A stretch of 64,000 nt of DNA from Spisula solida (GCA_947247005.1 OX365960.1:19344533-19408532); one strand, 5' to 3'; shown: positions 12,976 through 25,371, counted from the stretch's first letter. Notes: a model not told the origin generated them from the sequence alone. Numbers and translations: made by a program.

Positions 12976-13186
12976 TACTGTATTAGAAGAGAAATCATTC
13001 ATCTTTCTTTCGTTCCTTTCAATGCAGCAATAATATGTTTGACATACAATACTAGTAAGGCCTAAATGATAACACCACACTTTCTAAACTTTGAAAACCA
13101 GTATACACGTAATTGGATTTATTTTATTGTCGATTATAATTTCGTGAAATACAGGGGAATGGTCGTGTATAGTCCAGCGATTTTGT

Positions 13187-13416
13187 CACGACTCTCGACC
13201 TTCAATTAGCATTCAATTAATAGCTGATATATTGTCTATATTTATAATCTCGGTTGAACGTTTTCATAAGCGGGAGCATCACGAAGACGCTCGAGGTGTT
13301 ATACCAACACAAACCCAAAGGACCGATATTGCACGATTTGCTTGCGAAAATTTATATATTCAACGCAAAAACCTTGTAATATATTCATGCATAAAGGTCA
13401 GGATCATGTCAAATTA
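13187..13416 (+). repeat. Dispersed repeat, copy 1 of 2 (about 230 bp)
   Basis: This segment, from CACGACTCTCGACCTTCAAT to the AGGTCAGGATCATGTCAAAT end, is repeated in the same orientation at 19,388-19,617 with roughly 85-90% identity by eye. No terminal inverted repeats or open frame were seen. It is probably a short non-autonomous element of unknown class. Confidence 0.85.
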
Positions 13417-13812
13417 ACTGTGCGATACCTGACAAGTATGTTTTGATAATAATTGTGTTGGTCATATTATGCAGGTCGTCTTCAAGTGTTTTATTGTATT
13501 CGTTTTAATACAAACGATCGAATGTATTGCCGTAAAATGTTTCAAAAGACTTTCGGCATGAAACAAAAATTAGCGAAAGACGCTGTGTCCTATATTCATC
13601 TGCTTATTCATTATTTGAAGCTCTAGTTGCCAGATTCTCTGATGGTGCACTTAATCCAATTACATGTAAGTGATAAGTTGTGTATTCGTCCTGAACATGA
13701 ATACTATAATCAGCTGTTTATAATTATATATACGATAGTGACCGGGTTTATATCTATATAATTACATATACCTGTGAGAATGCTGACCAGTATGGGGCAA
13801 TGTTTTGTGCAT
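13417..13812. other. No recognisable feature
   Basis: AT-rich intronic or intergenic sequence without recognised structure. Confidence 0.6.
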
Positions 13813-14016
13813 ATACAGGGTGTCCCAAAATATGTGATACCATTACAACCGAATGCCATTGGTGAGATGTTTGTATATAAAGGCATTCATACCACCAGCT
13901 AGCTATTGGTGAATGGCAGGTTTTTATTGTTCGTTCATCCAATAGATTGCCGGTGGGCATTTTGCATATAAATACGGTGATCACTCCTATAAGAAAATGC
14001 TTGATCTCACATGATC
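13813..14016. mobile_element. Fragment with mariner/IS630-type end
   Basis: It begins ACAGGGTGTCCCAAAATATG, the classic terminus of Tc1/mariner and IS630 elements. It continues with GATACCATTACAACCGAATG and ends with AAATGCTTGATCTCACATGA. A shorter relative at 25,301-25,371 keeps only the first and last parts. No transposase remains and no partner inverted repeat was seen, so this is a one-ended remnant. Confidence 0.55.
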
Positions 14017-15295
14017 GAAAAAAATTACTTTGAGCAAATCTGGATTATCGTGTTGCATTGATAGTAATAAAGTCATGTTTAAAATTAAACAAAACTTTTA
14101 AATATTAGCATGCAGTTGTTATATGACAATATTTCAAATGATATTCACTACGTGTACTGGTACTGACCAATCAACAGAGTTTATGTGAAATGGAGAATCC
14201 ATGACGCCGTCCCTTGTTTATGACGTCAACCCACCGAAACCCTCATGTATACCCAGAACTTATAATTCTATTCCATTTACAAAAAGTATATCATAGTTTG
14301 TTGCATGAATTTGTTCTAAACAACAATACAATGTATTTATCGTGGTAATATAATACAAAATAAAAAAGATCGACTTAAGGCATAACAACAGTTCAAATCA
14401 GACACAATTAGGGTTACATTCATTGCAAAGACTCGGGCCTCAAGTTACTACAACAAAGATGCATATTTGATTGATTTTGCAAACTTGTTGGCAATGATTT
14501 AGGAACGTGTTCATGTTAAATGTTTTTTAGAACTTTCCCCTTGATTACAAAAAACTAACTTCTACATCTATTAGAACATGTCATGGTGCGTAACGTCTTT
14601 ATTGTTGCTTGTATGCACAATATATGTTGTACTTATTGTGGTATCACTTGAGTATAGGGTAAAAAATATGACAGTTATGTATTTTGAAGTGTTTTATTAG
14701 TTTCCCTAGGGTAGAACAACCATTTACTCTGAAAGTCTCGCATAAAGCTATGATTGAACTATAAAAATGTAGCCGCTTCTTGTACATCAGTCTCTACTGC
14801 ATGTATACGTCCAACAATTCATGAACAATAATTGTTCATGTACAATTCATGGGCTGCAACTCGCATTACGCAAACGCGGCGATCGCTCCGTCTTTTAATT
14901 TAGTTTAAAGTTTAAACATATTTATTTTCCAAAATATATATAATATAATACATTATACTATTCAATAACACAGTTAATGGAAAGAAGGATTAGAATGAAA
15001 GAAGTTTGGTCTTATAAAATTATTTTCCTGGGTTAGACTTCCATTTTATTAAAAAAGCAAAAATATCAACATTTAAGCTAAAAGGTTGTTTTTCGACGTT
15101 GGTCAATTGAAACTGGTTAGGTGAATCGACCGCCGTTGTATTACTGAAGTATTGTTGAGAATCGGCGAAACCAAAATAAACTGAAATTTAAAATGGGATT
15201 GCATGGAGCGTTTGACCGCTTAATCAATGCGACTCAAAGAACAAATCAGAACGTATTCAACTGGTTAAAACATTCTGAGCATAAATCAATATTTT
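14017..15295. other. No gene; one perfect odd palindrome at 14,820-14,840
   Basis: AT-rich. CATGAACAATAATTGTTCAT followed by G is a perfect 21-base palindrome around a central A. No other structure was recognised. Confidence 0.55.
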
Positions 15296-15416
15296 GAGAA
15301 AACAAGAAAAAACTGTCTGAAAACTACTCTTCACTTATGGAAAAACAAGCTTTTTAAACTTCAGATTGGTCAATATGACCACTTCCGATTTCCATGAAAA
15401 TAGACTCGTAAGAAGC
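15296..15416 (+). mobile_element. MITE core without ends, related to 42,301-42,518
   Basis: AAAACAAGAAAAAACTGTCT and the next 100 bases match 42,351-42,480 closely, including ACTACTCTTCACTTATGG and GGTCAATATGACCACTTCCG. The terminal inverted repeats of the complete copy are absent here. Confidence 0.75.
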
Positions 15417-15451
15417 GCATTGAGATGCAAAATTGCAAAGTGTGAGATTAA

Positions 15452-15960
15452 ATAGAAGTAGTCATGCTAACATTGAAAGGCATTGCTGAAATCGGGCCTT
15501 TCTACGTTTTAATACTGTTACTTAACTTTTGAGACTAAAGGCTGCTTAAACTATGTAGTTCAGCAGTTTTACTGTTGTAACTAGGTCATTCAGCGTAGGC
15601 ATTCTGCCTTTTGTTTGCTGAATCTTTTCTATTCAGCTTTTAAACGTTGCTGTGGAAACTGGGTCATTCAGCTACTTATAATTTATTATACTTTTCGACA
15701 GCTTGGACTTGGGCGGACCGTCGCTTGTTTAGTTGGGCTTTGTGTCTTTATGTGTTTTATGTTTCCTGTGCTCGGTTGGTTCAGTTGGGCATTGAGTTTT
15801 GTGTGTTTTTATGTTTTCTGTGCTCGGCTGGTTGGGTTGAGTCCTGCCTTCCCTGTCTGACTTAATATAATCATTTTACCATTGCATAAAAACCGAAACC
15901 AGCATTGATAGTGTACGGTTAGAACTAGAAGTAGTCACGCTAACATTGAAAGGCATTTTA
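15452..15960 (+). repeat. Pair of 35-bp direct repeats flanking a duplicated GT-rich block
   Basis: AGAAGTAGTCATGCTAACAT plus TGAAAGGCATT at about 15,455 recurs at about 15,927 with one or two changes. Between them, 15,720-15,850 contains two diverged copies of a segment with TTATGTTTTCTGTGCTCGG, about 63 bases apart. The 60-80-codon open frames here are side effects of this block. Confidence 0.6.
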
Positions 15961-16579
15961 CCCATTGCCAAATATTATCAGCATTCATTAAGACGTCTTT
16001 CTAATTTTGCAAAAGAAGTTAATCGAACAATCACGCCGAGTTAATTAAAGTTGCAGATAAAGGCAGGAAAACAGATTGATTTATTGTCGTGCGGAGTTTG
16101 AAAATCACACGGCGGTAAATGAGTGTGGTGGTAGCAATGTTTAGATAACAGTTATTCTACTTTGACCAAGCCGACTTTGAATACAAGTTTGCTACCAGTA
16201 GTAAAGAAAACATGGTTTATTTCCAATACATAAGACTTTACAGTCTATGAGTACATAATACAAAAAACTTAAAAAATAAAAAAGCACGAATGTTCTGACC
16301 ACTGCTGGGCTGTTAGCTAGGCAAGCTGCTAGGCTGTCAACTGTACATTCATGCTGCTTCAATTTATGACGCTGTCCCATGTTTTCGTTTTTAGATACAT
16401 GTACTATTACTGATTTTGGATTTGGTCTCGCACGAGACGATTTATCATTACATCAATGAGCGACCATATTAGTGCTCAGGTATAGAACCTGTTCCAAGAA
16501 AGCAGCATCCGAGTCACCATCATTATGGTTATGTTGAGTCTGAAATGTTTCCATCCTTGTGCTGGTAAAATAAACTCCA

Positions 16580-16840
16580 GGGCCGGTATTTATAAAGCAT
16601 CTTAAGTGAAAACTTAAATATTTTGACTTAAGATAAAATATTGAGCTGGCCATATTTTACAAGAAACGAAAAATAACTCATGGTTTCTATATGATTACTG
16701 TAGTTCTTTACATAATGCTTCTAAACAATGTAAATAATTGTTAATATTAGTTTTCCTGTTTAGCTGATACGCATAAGCAAAATTTGAGATTTTAGGAAAA
16801 TTCTATGTTTTCACTTAAGATGCTTTATAAATACCGACCC
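16580..16840. mobile_element. MITE with 34-bp inverted ends (261 bp)
   Basis: The left end 16,580-16,613 (GGGCCGGTATTTATAAAGCA...) and right end 16,807-16,840 are inverse complements at 33 of 34 positions. No coding sequence lies between them. A target-site duplication was not convincing, so the superfamily is open. Confidence 0.88.
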
Positions 16841-19387
16841 AGAGATGCAAATTAATTAAGAATATAGGAAAATGTTAATCATAATACGCTTCCAATTAAG
16901 CTAGAGTATGTATGTTGACTATGAATGTTACATGTCTAAAGGTCATAAACCACTAAATGCATACGCGGACCAAAATGGGATACACTCAAACAGTCCTTAC
17001 AGAAACTTCTGTTTGCCTGGAAATGGTGATATGCCTTGACAAAATGGAACTATACTCATCTTATTTAGTTTAAAGGTATTGTATACATGTAGTTGAATGA
17101 GTGAATGTGTTTCATCTTGAATGTTTTGAGATTTTGGCATATTTTACAAAGCGAAAGTAGACTAGGATAAAACCCACATTGGATCAGTCCGCGCGTCAGT
17201 AAAAATTTGTCAACCGCCTTTGACGAACAAAATCTTTCTTATATTAAACATGACCCCCTATTTTTTGGTCATATTTTGTAGCTGAAACATACTGCTTTTT
17301 AATGATATAGGTCTGTCAACTGGCCATAGACTTTAACATGATATAATCTTGGGCTAACAATTGTCAGTTTACATTGAGCTAAAAAACAATTTTATTTAGT
17401 GGTTTGTGCCCTAAAGTGTTAATAATTGATGATTCTGTACACTATACTATAGTGGGTCCAAAATTTAGTTATTGTCGGATTCGGTTATAACGAAGTAAAC
17501 ATAAGATATGTATAGCTTTTGACCGACGTAGTGGGTGAGCGGGATAGGTATGTATTTTTACACGACGCCAAGAAGCAATAAAGATTTCCTTTGAATGAAT
17601 ATGCGCAATGAAATGATTTTGGTGGTATGCCCACGACGTAAATGAGTCTGTCATCTGAAATTTCAAATTTTGCATTGAAGTTCGCATGTGCGCACGTGTG
17701 TGTTCTGAATAGATGTGGCGTTAAACTTCTTAAGTTATTATACGTCAAACTAAGTGTTTATTTTTCATTAATATTTTTTCTACAGATAGTTTTGACATTT
17801 GTGAAGCTACGTGCATCCATATTAATATTGCATGTTGATATATGTTCTGACAAACACGTGCTCATATTCAATCGTGTTACTAGTGACCACCGTGTTCGTA
17901 TTGTGTCTATTGACAACTATCTTAATCATTCGTCAGACGCATATGCAGTGTAGCCATACCACGTGACGTTTGGCTACAGGTCCAAGCCGAAATTTGTCTT
18001 TATTGGAAAACAAAAAATAGCCATAAGTATTTAATTTCTTCACCGATTTCTATGAAATATACGCCAAGCTAAGGGGACAATTATATGCTTTCAGTGAAAT
18101 CTTTTTCAGCAACTGTGTCGTTTTGTCCAGCACTTGGTGAAACCGTGGAAAATATAGGTTTCACAGGGTGCTATCTAATGTTGACAAATTTTGACAAGGA
18201 CCGGTGGCCAAAAGTCACGAGATATATATCTGTGAAATAGTTAAGTAACGCCATTAAACCCAACAGACCCCATAAACATGGGCCACCTGAGGAGGTATAC
18301 ATTATCCATATACACATTACGTAACTGACAACAACATTGGTTCCGCTTACCCAAACATTGGAATAAAAAATATTACATAAACCATGTAAGTTTCACTAGC
18401 GAAACGGAAAAGCAAATAAAATCAGTCATTCTTCGATATAAAACTTGGTTTTAGGCTTCCATAAATAACCTGTCTTTCATCCCATGGATTCTTGTTCCCG
18501 AGTATCCAGGTGCAAAAATGTTTGATTTACCGATTGATACGGAACATTTTTATTAACCTAACTGTTTGGTTATGTGCTATATATTGAAACGCCAGGAAAT
18601 TTTTGTGCCACCTGCATACGTATCTTCGATATAGAACAGTTATGTTCGCTATTTGATGCATTTTCTCAAACGCAATCGGCAGCTATTTTTTCTTCGCCCA
18701 TTAAAATCACATAATGGATTTTGTGATATATATCAAGTGAAGTTTTGTAAGCATAATATTCTCTGAGGCACTGATAATTTTAGTTTAAAACCTATATTGT
18801 GATATGTATTTTCAATTAACCGGGGGAAAGGTTCACAAACTGTGTCAGGAAGGCCACTAAATAAAAGTTTGTTTTTGAAAACTTTGATGACAAAAATAGC
18901 TACACCGTTTCAAGTAGTAATAATAATAACGACTAATGTATTGTGAATTACATATTTGACAGTAATATCAATTTTCAATTTGGTCCACTGGAAAAGAAAA
19001 ACAGACAAAAAACCAATGGTCGGAAGTCTATTCATACCACCACACAATCTGTAGATCGACACCCGGTTATGTTTATAAGACTGGTGACCTATCAAACCAA
19101 AGTGGCATATCATGTTTGTGAATTTAGTTAATGTTGGCTCATTTTGCTCAATACCAATTCTTATATCAAAAACAATTCGATTATCTCTTCGATTCTGTTT
19201 TTCCACCTTGAAAAAAACATGTACACAATACAAAACATAATTATGTGAGAAAACAATTCCTTTCATGTATCCTTACGTTATTAGTACCGATATTGCATAA
19301 AAATGGCGGCCATATTGGAAGCCATCTTGGATCCTGAAGCGGTCAAATGACTAACTTTTGTGCCAGTTTCTATTCCGGAGAACTTGA
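16841..19387. other. No recognisable gene
   Basis: Open frames such as 17,642-17,953 (+) and 18,910-19,266 (-, 118 codons) show no recognisable domain. A pyrimidine tract plus CAG at about 17,785 looks like an acceptor, but the following sequence does not continue the coiled-coil frame. AAAATGGCGGCCATATTGG at about 19,302 contains a YY1-like core. Confidence 0.5.
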
Positions 19388-19617
19388 CACGACTCTCGAC
19401 CTTCGATTAGCATAATTTACCAGCTGATATATTGTCTATATTTATTATCCCGATCGTATGTTTTCATAAGCGGAAAGTACCACGAAGACGCTCGATGTGT
19501 AATACCAACACAAATCTAAAGGACCGATATTGCACGACTTGCTTGCGGAAATTTAAGTATTGAACACAAGAACCTTGTAATATATTCATGCATAAAGGTC
19601 AGGATCAGGTCAAATTA
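19388..19617 (+). repeat. Dispersed repeat, copy 2 of 2 (about 230 bp)
   Basis: Partner of 13,187-13,416 in the same orientation. Both share CACGACTCTCGACCTTC, CAGCTGATATATTGTCTATA, ACCGATATTGCACGA and the CATGCATAAAGGTCAGGATC end. Confidence 0.85.
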
Positions 19618-19983
19618 TCCTTGCTATAAATCATGACCGCAGCGTAATTGGCAAATGAATTTGACAATATCAACAATGCTACGGCAAAGTATGAGTTACA
19701 TAGATCTTACCTATTTATGACTTTTTTGCCACCTTGCAAGTCATGATAAGTCATGTTAACATGCACATGTAATGAACAACATATGTGTACTAATAATCTT
19801 TGCATAGCATCTAGTACATGTCCCTTGTCTCGGAGACATAAGTCAAACACGTGAACGGAAGGTCGTTGCAAGATGTCAGATGAACCTTGCCGACGATGTC
19901 TGCAGCAACCGAACATGGAACACGTTCACAAACATGGCATTCTACTAGCCAGTTTGACACCACTACTCTTATAAACATAACCG

Positions 19984-20237
19984 GGCCCCGATCTCCCGAA
20001 GCATCTCAATCTGAGTTGAGATAAATCTCAAATAATGTCATGTGTCTTTGAGATAATTTCCATGGGAGACAAGACTCTGAAAGTTGCGCCTTAAAAAAGA
20101 TACATTGTTCTGAGTTTATTACAGTAAATATTTTGAGCATAAAACTTAAGAATGATCTCATATTCATACTCTTGACTTGAGCAAAATCTCAATTTGAGTT
20201 GAGATTTCTACTTGAGATGCTTCGGGAGATTGGGGCC
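19984..20237. mobile_element. MITE with 26-bp inverted ends (254 bp)
   Basis: GGCCCCGATCTCCCGAAGCA (19,984-20,009) is matched in inverse orientation at 20,212-20,237, 25 of 26 positions. The subterminal sequence is rich in GAGTTGAGAT/ATCTCAA motifs in both orientations. No transposase. A weaker relative of its right end lies near 6,870-6,900. Confidence 0.88.
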
Positions 20238-20468
20238 AGGTGTCCGAAAACAAAGGTTGATCCACCGATTGGATAGTGATGAGACTACCGACCACTATGT
20301 TACTAAACATACGCACTAAAACAAAGCCATAGTATATATTTTTTAAAACCAGCGTACTGAAACATATATGACCGGTGTACACACGAGATTACCTCTGGGT
20401 TACGAAACATGTCATCTCTAGTTCGATTGGAACATTGAAAAGCGTTTCAGAAATGTGCAAAGTTCCCA

Positions 20469-20545
20469 GGGCGAAAATCAAACTTGCTACATCTCGATCT
20501 GAAGACAATAGCGTTAATTTCCACTCCACCACTGCGCCACCCGGG
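20469..20545 (-). mobile_element. tRNA-like SINE head, minus strand
   Basis: The minus strand reads CCCGGGTGGCGCAGTGGTGG, an excellent A-box context, then a decayed B box (GTTTGATTTTC). The body downstream is unlike family A. The B box mismatches argue against a functional tRNA gene. Confidence 0.55.
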
Positions 20546-20567
20546 TTATGCGTATAGTCACGTTAAG

Positions 20568-20790
20568 GTAAAAATCCAGTGACGCAGCGGTTGAGTCCAC
20601 TATAACGGTTTTAAAACAAATAAAGGCTTACACTGTACAAACAACTTTAATTGCAATGTTAAACTAACATACTATATTTTGCTCTACCTGTTCAAACAAT
20701 GGTTGTTATATTTTGTATACAAATACACTGCAACGTCACTGTCTCAATATCCTTACTGGACTGTATATATTGCTTAATTGATAATATCAT
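20568..20790. repeat. Dispersed element related in inverse orientation to 29,690-29,912
   Basis: TGACGCAGCGGTTGAGTCCA through AATAAAGGCTTA (20,580-20,630) is the inverse complement of 29,826-29,878 with a few differences. The far end (AATATCCTTACTGGACTGTA, about 20,748) resembles the inverted ends of the 29-kb copy. Probably a second decayed copy of the same MITE. Confidence 0.6.
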
Positions 20791-21548
20791 TGTATGTGCA
20801 GTAATCATGATAACAATAATACTAATCTAACAATAATATCGTCTATGGAACTATCTGATATCAAAGATACCACATTTCTGGAGGTATCTGAGGTTAATCA
20901 TATAAGTATAGAGGTTAATTTTCCGCTATAGTAATATCATTACCGCATAGTACTACACACACCAGGGAAACGTAAAAAAAACGTAATTGTATAATCAAAC
21001 ACGTGTTTCGTACATCTTGGATCAATTAGCCAAGTAATACTGTTGTTATTGTTATTTATCATGTGACCTTGTTTTACTATAACACCAACATTGTATGTAT
21101 AAATACATCATTATATTATTATAAAGATTGACCCAAATGAGCTTTTGTAACATTCACCCCTCCTTAAAATATCTTGGTGATAGAATAGGGCACCCAGTCC
21201 CTATAATACTTTATAATATAATACTTTATAATATCAACATCAAATTGTGCAATTACAATGATAACATATCTCTTAAAAAGACTGTGGCCCTTAATACAAT
21301 GTATGCAAATTGTGAAGACGGCAATACAATAAATATCAATGTTCGCGATTTTTGCGGACCAACCTCGTATCTGTCATAATTTGAATACCGTAAAAGGCAA
21401 CTACAAAGAATAATTTAGACACTTCTTCAATCAAGTTAGGTTTTTTTTCATTTTTCGATTTAATTTTTTCCCACGGAAATATTTGATCTGACTCTTCTGA
21501 CTATGTGTTACTCCGTGGTAAATGAACCTAGATGTCGATGCACCTTAA
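20791..21548. other. No recognisable feature
   Basis: AT-rich. A 83-codon frame at 21,128-21,379 has no domain character. Confidence 0.5.
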
Positions 21549-21854
21549 GAAGATAATAAATCGGACAGGGAATGTGGCATTCTGCAGAAACAGAAGAGCA
21601 CGAAAAACACCGTACAAGTCACAAGGACAGACATAAAGTATAGGTCCCACTTAGAAATTCCACATCGTCGATGTTCTCCCGAGCTCTTCCGATCCCATCC
21701 AATTCATCACAAATCCTTCCTCTATCACAAACTGTCTCATGACTTCCACGAAGCTTCCCCTATACCACGAGGAACCTGTCTCCGATGTCCAGGATGCTCT
21801 TTAATTTCATTCAGGAGTACATCGCCGAGGCAAAAAATGCTCATTGGGACCTAG
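21549..21854 (+). other. Open frame of 101 codons without a start; possible gene or element fragment
   Basis: Plus-strand frame open from just after a TAA (21,546) to a TAG at 21,852, with no ATG, GTG or TTG near its beginning. The stretch is less AT-rich than its surroundings and reads as Ser-, His-, Arg- and Pro-rich peptide (for example LYHKLSHDFHEASPIPRGT, then CLRCPGCS). No family was recognised. It may be an exon fragment, a remnant of a mobile element or chance. Confidence 0.25.
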
Positions 21855-23998
21855 GTTTAAGACATGCAACTGAATAGCTGCAATAGTCCGTTTATTCAGG
21901 TCTGTCACTTGTTGACACACATTGCAATATCTTAACATGATCTAACATTGTAGTTTTATTGTTTTAAGCATCTTAATTGGATACAAAAAAAACAGTGAAA
22001 ACCAATACCTTATTCAATAAGCAACATATTGATACACATAACATCTATAAAAATAAGAAGTTTATGTACACAATGTTATGTAAACAAGTGACTGACCTGA
22101 TTAATCGAGTTATACACCATCAAATCAAATCGGACAACTTGAAAGACTTCAACAGTAGTAACACTGACAATGGTACTCACCTTACTACAGACACTGGCAG
22201 CCATGCTGGTCGTGTTGCCAAACATTTAGATCATGTCGTGTATAACTCTCCCATATATACGTGTACATTAATTATACCCATGTCTTAATTACTTAATCCT
22301 CTTTGCCCAGAGGTGGGCATACTAGGGCCTTCACTACTCTATTTCAATCTACATCGGTATTTGGCAATGTTTTATTTACTTCTCTCCATGAACACAAAAG
22401 TTATTTGCACAAACAGGCGTAATGTCAGAATAAATTAAGTCCTGAATTACCGTTCCCGCCCGGTCTCTATTTTTCATGTCGAACAATTTTTTTCATTCGT
22501 GAACATTGCACGAAAAATCCTGAAATACTGCAACATCCTGAGATTACAGGAAATCAATCAGATACTACAGTTTAGTTTTGAAAATAAAGAAAGACCTCAA
22601 TATTTAAGGAAGAAGCAGGGACTTCCTAATCATTCATGAATGACGTAATGAATGACGTAATGATAAAACTATGTCGTCATAGAAGGAAACAATAACAGTT
22701 TAAACAGAGACTATAGATGATAATTATGCTATCTACAGTCTCCGGTTTAAATGAATACGATATCGTAAAACTTAAACAAAAAACATGAAACTAAGATCTG
22801 CTTGATGTTTACGAACTCATTAATTAGTAAAATACATACGCTTCAACAGACAATTTGGATTGCTCCTGCACATTCCAAATATTTGTGCCGTAAATTATGT
22901 TCATGTCTGCATAATGTTTTGACTCAAGAGCATGCGTTCATTAAACTTGTGCAACATAATTGTTTAAACAGCATGATAAGAAGGGTAAACATGAGCTTTG
23001 AAGCTTTTTTATTAGAGTAACATATGCCGAGCGGAAAGGAATGAGTTATCCACAGATGTAATTGTTTAGTTCTTATTGAGTTTAGTAATTATGCTTATCC
23101 GACTTACGTTCAATTCAATTTATGTGTATTCTCTATTTTTTCATCCATTTCACAAATTGCACGTCAATGCACATATGGTTTTAAAGCACATTATCCATTT
23201 GAAAAGAACATAGATCTACAAGATTATTCAAATACAGAAAGTTGGGCCTTTGAAAACACGTGCGCTTATTGAGTAGGTCTTAATGTTGTGGTTAGCTATA
23301 AAATGTAAACCTGCAAAATGGACAAGTTTCAAAATTGTATTTTGGATTATGATGAGGTTTTAATATGGAAGCAAACTGAATTGAAAGGTCTTATTGTACG
23401 TATCAACACTTACCATTGACTTAAAAACGAAGAAAGTAGTTTTGTTCTGAAGCTTAAAGTTCGCGAACATTATAACCATGCGAAATATTTCTGGAATGTA
23501 ACAATTCGCGATTTTGCCTCGCGAAAATGAATGATTATTAAGTATACTTGTATAGTTCACTCGAAGCAGGGGCTGTGCGTTCATCATAGACCAGGGAAAA
23601 CTGGATGACTATGCACTTGCGATTGTCTGAGTCGAACACAAACAAACACCAACAGATCCAGCACAATTACATGTATAATGATCAGTCCACAAAGTATAGA
23701 AACATGCAACAACAGAGAGTGTCTGATTAGGTACTAGAGAGAGAAAAACATCAGAAAAAAACAACATATAAACCACCAGGTGGTATCTCACACACATTGA
23801 TTGTATATACGCTTGTCTGACCGTGGTATTATGGAATGTTGTACCTACCTGCGGTAAACAATGTACGTCTAAATTCCTTACCAAGTCACCTGTCTTCATT
23901 CCTTCATTTCCTGATCAATGCTAAGGCCACATTTGTCCTAAGAGCTCTTTACGAGCACCGTGCGAGTTGATTTTGGCAAACTCGCACGGCGTCCATAC
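21855..23998. other. No gene; one hairpin at 22,699-22,751
   Basis: TTTAAACAGAGACTATAGAT and ATCTACAGTCTCCGGTTTAA form a 20-base imperfect stem around a short AT loop. ATGAATGACGTA occurs twice in tandem at about 22,637. Open frames (21,977-22,288; 23,609-23,899) have no recognised domains. Confidence 0.5.
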
Positions 23999-24182
23999 TG
24001 AGCCCGAACGGATACCGAAGACTCGTACGGGCATCGTACGGATTTCTTAACACTACAAGCATCGTACGGATATCGTACGGGTACATCTCTATAGATCGTT
24101 CTAGGTCCGTACAAGCTGTGACCAGACGCTACGAACATACAAAAACCGTTAGGATTTCAAAAATTGTGAACTCGTACGAGTT
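23999..24182. repeat. CGTACG-rich patch
   Basis: ATCGTACGG/TCGTACGGG repeats at about 24,018-24,080 and a perfect palindrome AACTCGTACGAGTT (24,169-24,182). Just upstream, GCGAGTTGATTTTGGCAAAC followed by TCGC forms a small inverted repeat with CCGTGCGAG. It is unusually CpG-rich for this window; probably the eroded end of an element. Confidence 0.45.
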
Positions 24183-24241
24183 GATAAATTCGTACTATCC
24201 GGCGAAGTACTGAAACCACTACAGGCCAATATCGTAATGTG

Positions 24242-24301
24242 TGTATATGCCGAGCATAGCCTTTTTATGCGAGCATAGCCTTTATTTGCCAGTCAGCTTT
24301 C
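24242..24301 (-). mobile_element. Family A SINE, 3' portion, cut by a mariner remnant
   Basis: The tail (minus strand TGACTGGCAAATAAAGGCTA) matches the other family A copies, then stops exactly where ACATACAGGGTGATCC begins. GCGAGCATAGCCT is duplicated inside the tail. Confidence 0.7.
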
Positions 24302-24632
24302 TGACATACAGGGTGATCCATTAATTCCGCACATTAGTAAATGCTTATAACTTCAACATCTTTAAAGCTATCATATTAAAGAAAACATGCTATTGCAGAG
24401 TATATGTGAAAGTTTTGTTCTGATCTAAAACGGATCTTCAACAATAGCTTCCTTATATAAAGCAGACGTTCAATGTGACCACCCATTCTCTCTGAAACGA
24501 GTTTCAAACGTCGTTTTAAATTCCGTACATGACGCTGTGGCGTGCAGCTAGGTAACCAGTCCATTTTCCCGACGAATCAAATGTTTCATTTCATTGGACA
24601 TACCCAAAAATATTCCTTCTTGAAGGCACATG
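24302..24632 (-). mobile_element. Mariner/Tc1-superfamily remnant (3' end with transposase C-terminus)
   Basis: One end reads ACAGGGTGATCCATTAATTC, a mariner-like terminus. The minus strand just inside encodes the last residues of a transposase. The other end and most of the gene are lost. Confidence 0.65.
24376..24564 (-). pseudogene. Mariner-like transposase, C-terminal fragment
   Basis: The minus-strand frame (62 codons) contains SCTPQRHVRNLKRRLKLVSE followed by RMGGHIERLL. The CTPQ...R(R)L...GGHIE(H/R)LL pattern is the characteristic C-terminus of mariner/IS630-type DDE transposases, which cut and paste DNA at TA sites. Catalytic Asp residues and the DNA-binding N-terminus are absent, so this cannot be active. 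The frame ends near the terminal repeat, as expected for an intact 3' end. Recognition is from the conserved tail only. Confidence 0.65.
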
Positions 24633-24672
24633 TGTATTTGGGCAAGCGCGCTAACCCTTGAGCAACGGGTGT
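24633..24672 (-). mobile_element. Family A SINE, 5' head fragment
   Basis: GGGCAAGCGCGCTAACCCTT and GAGCAACGG are the minus-strand A-box part of family A. With 24,242-24,301 this suggests one SINE interrupted by the mariner remnant, with some SINE interior lost. Confidence 0.55.
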
Positions 24673-25300
24673 GTATTTAGAAGGTCATGTGGGTTAACGT
24701 GTATTTACAGTGACCGTTTAAATGTGTAAAATCCGCAAGGAACTAGTTAGGCTGTGACCAGGCCCTCTTGAACCCATCAAGCTGTCGATGATGGTGGCTT
24801 CCTCCGGGTCATGGTACCAAAGTGGGATGGCAGAGGCGATAAAGGAGTACATTAAAACATCTGTACGACAGAAGGGGAGAAAGTTGAACAAGTTTATTCT
24901 TGCCTTTTGTTTATTCTTATTTACTTCTAAAGATCGGTTTAGAAAGAAATTTTACGATTTATATCTAACACTGTCGACACCTCATTCCTAGTGGTATGTA
25001 TCACCGATATGTTTTGATTGAAGCTAGTTTCGTTTTGAATGCTTAGCGCTCTAGCAAGGGAAATTCTACTGGTTCAACTTTCTTCGTCCATTGGTCATTA
25101 TTTTTGGCATTATTTCCAGACGCAGTTATTTTGCGAGTAGAGAGAGCACGGAAACGCATATTTATGCATATTCACTGGTGGCAGACTGTTTTAGGCTGAA
25201 AGCAATGTATGTGGTCTGTATTTGAGCGTGAGGCTAACTTAATATTGTTAATGACAATACGCCCTACCCGGATATGGTTTGGGTCATTTTTTCATCTAAC
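24673..25300. other. No recognisable feature
   Basis: A 67-codon frame at 24,788-24,991 has no domain. No repeat was recognised. Confidence 0.55.
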
Positions 25301-25371
25301 ACAGCGTGTTTCATAATATCTGACCCCATTACAATCGAATGCCATGAGAAAATGCTTGATCTCATCTGATG
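25301..25371. mobile_element. Short deletion derivative of the 13,813-14,016 mariner-type fragment
   Basis: ACAGCGTGTTTCATAATATC, CCATTACAATCGAATGCCAT and GAAAATGCTTGATCTCATCT match the outer and inner parts of the 13.8-kb fragment, with its middle missing. Confidence 0.6.

Noticed and set aside
17755..17953. Downstream exon of the coiled-coil gene
   Set aside because: The acceptor-like TTTTTTCTACAG is good, but in the required phase a stop follows after about 16 codons and the peptide has no heptads.
18910..19266. 118-codon minus-strand frame
   Set aside because: No recognisable domain, composition like surrounding AT-rich DNA, and no supporting splice or promoter context.
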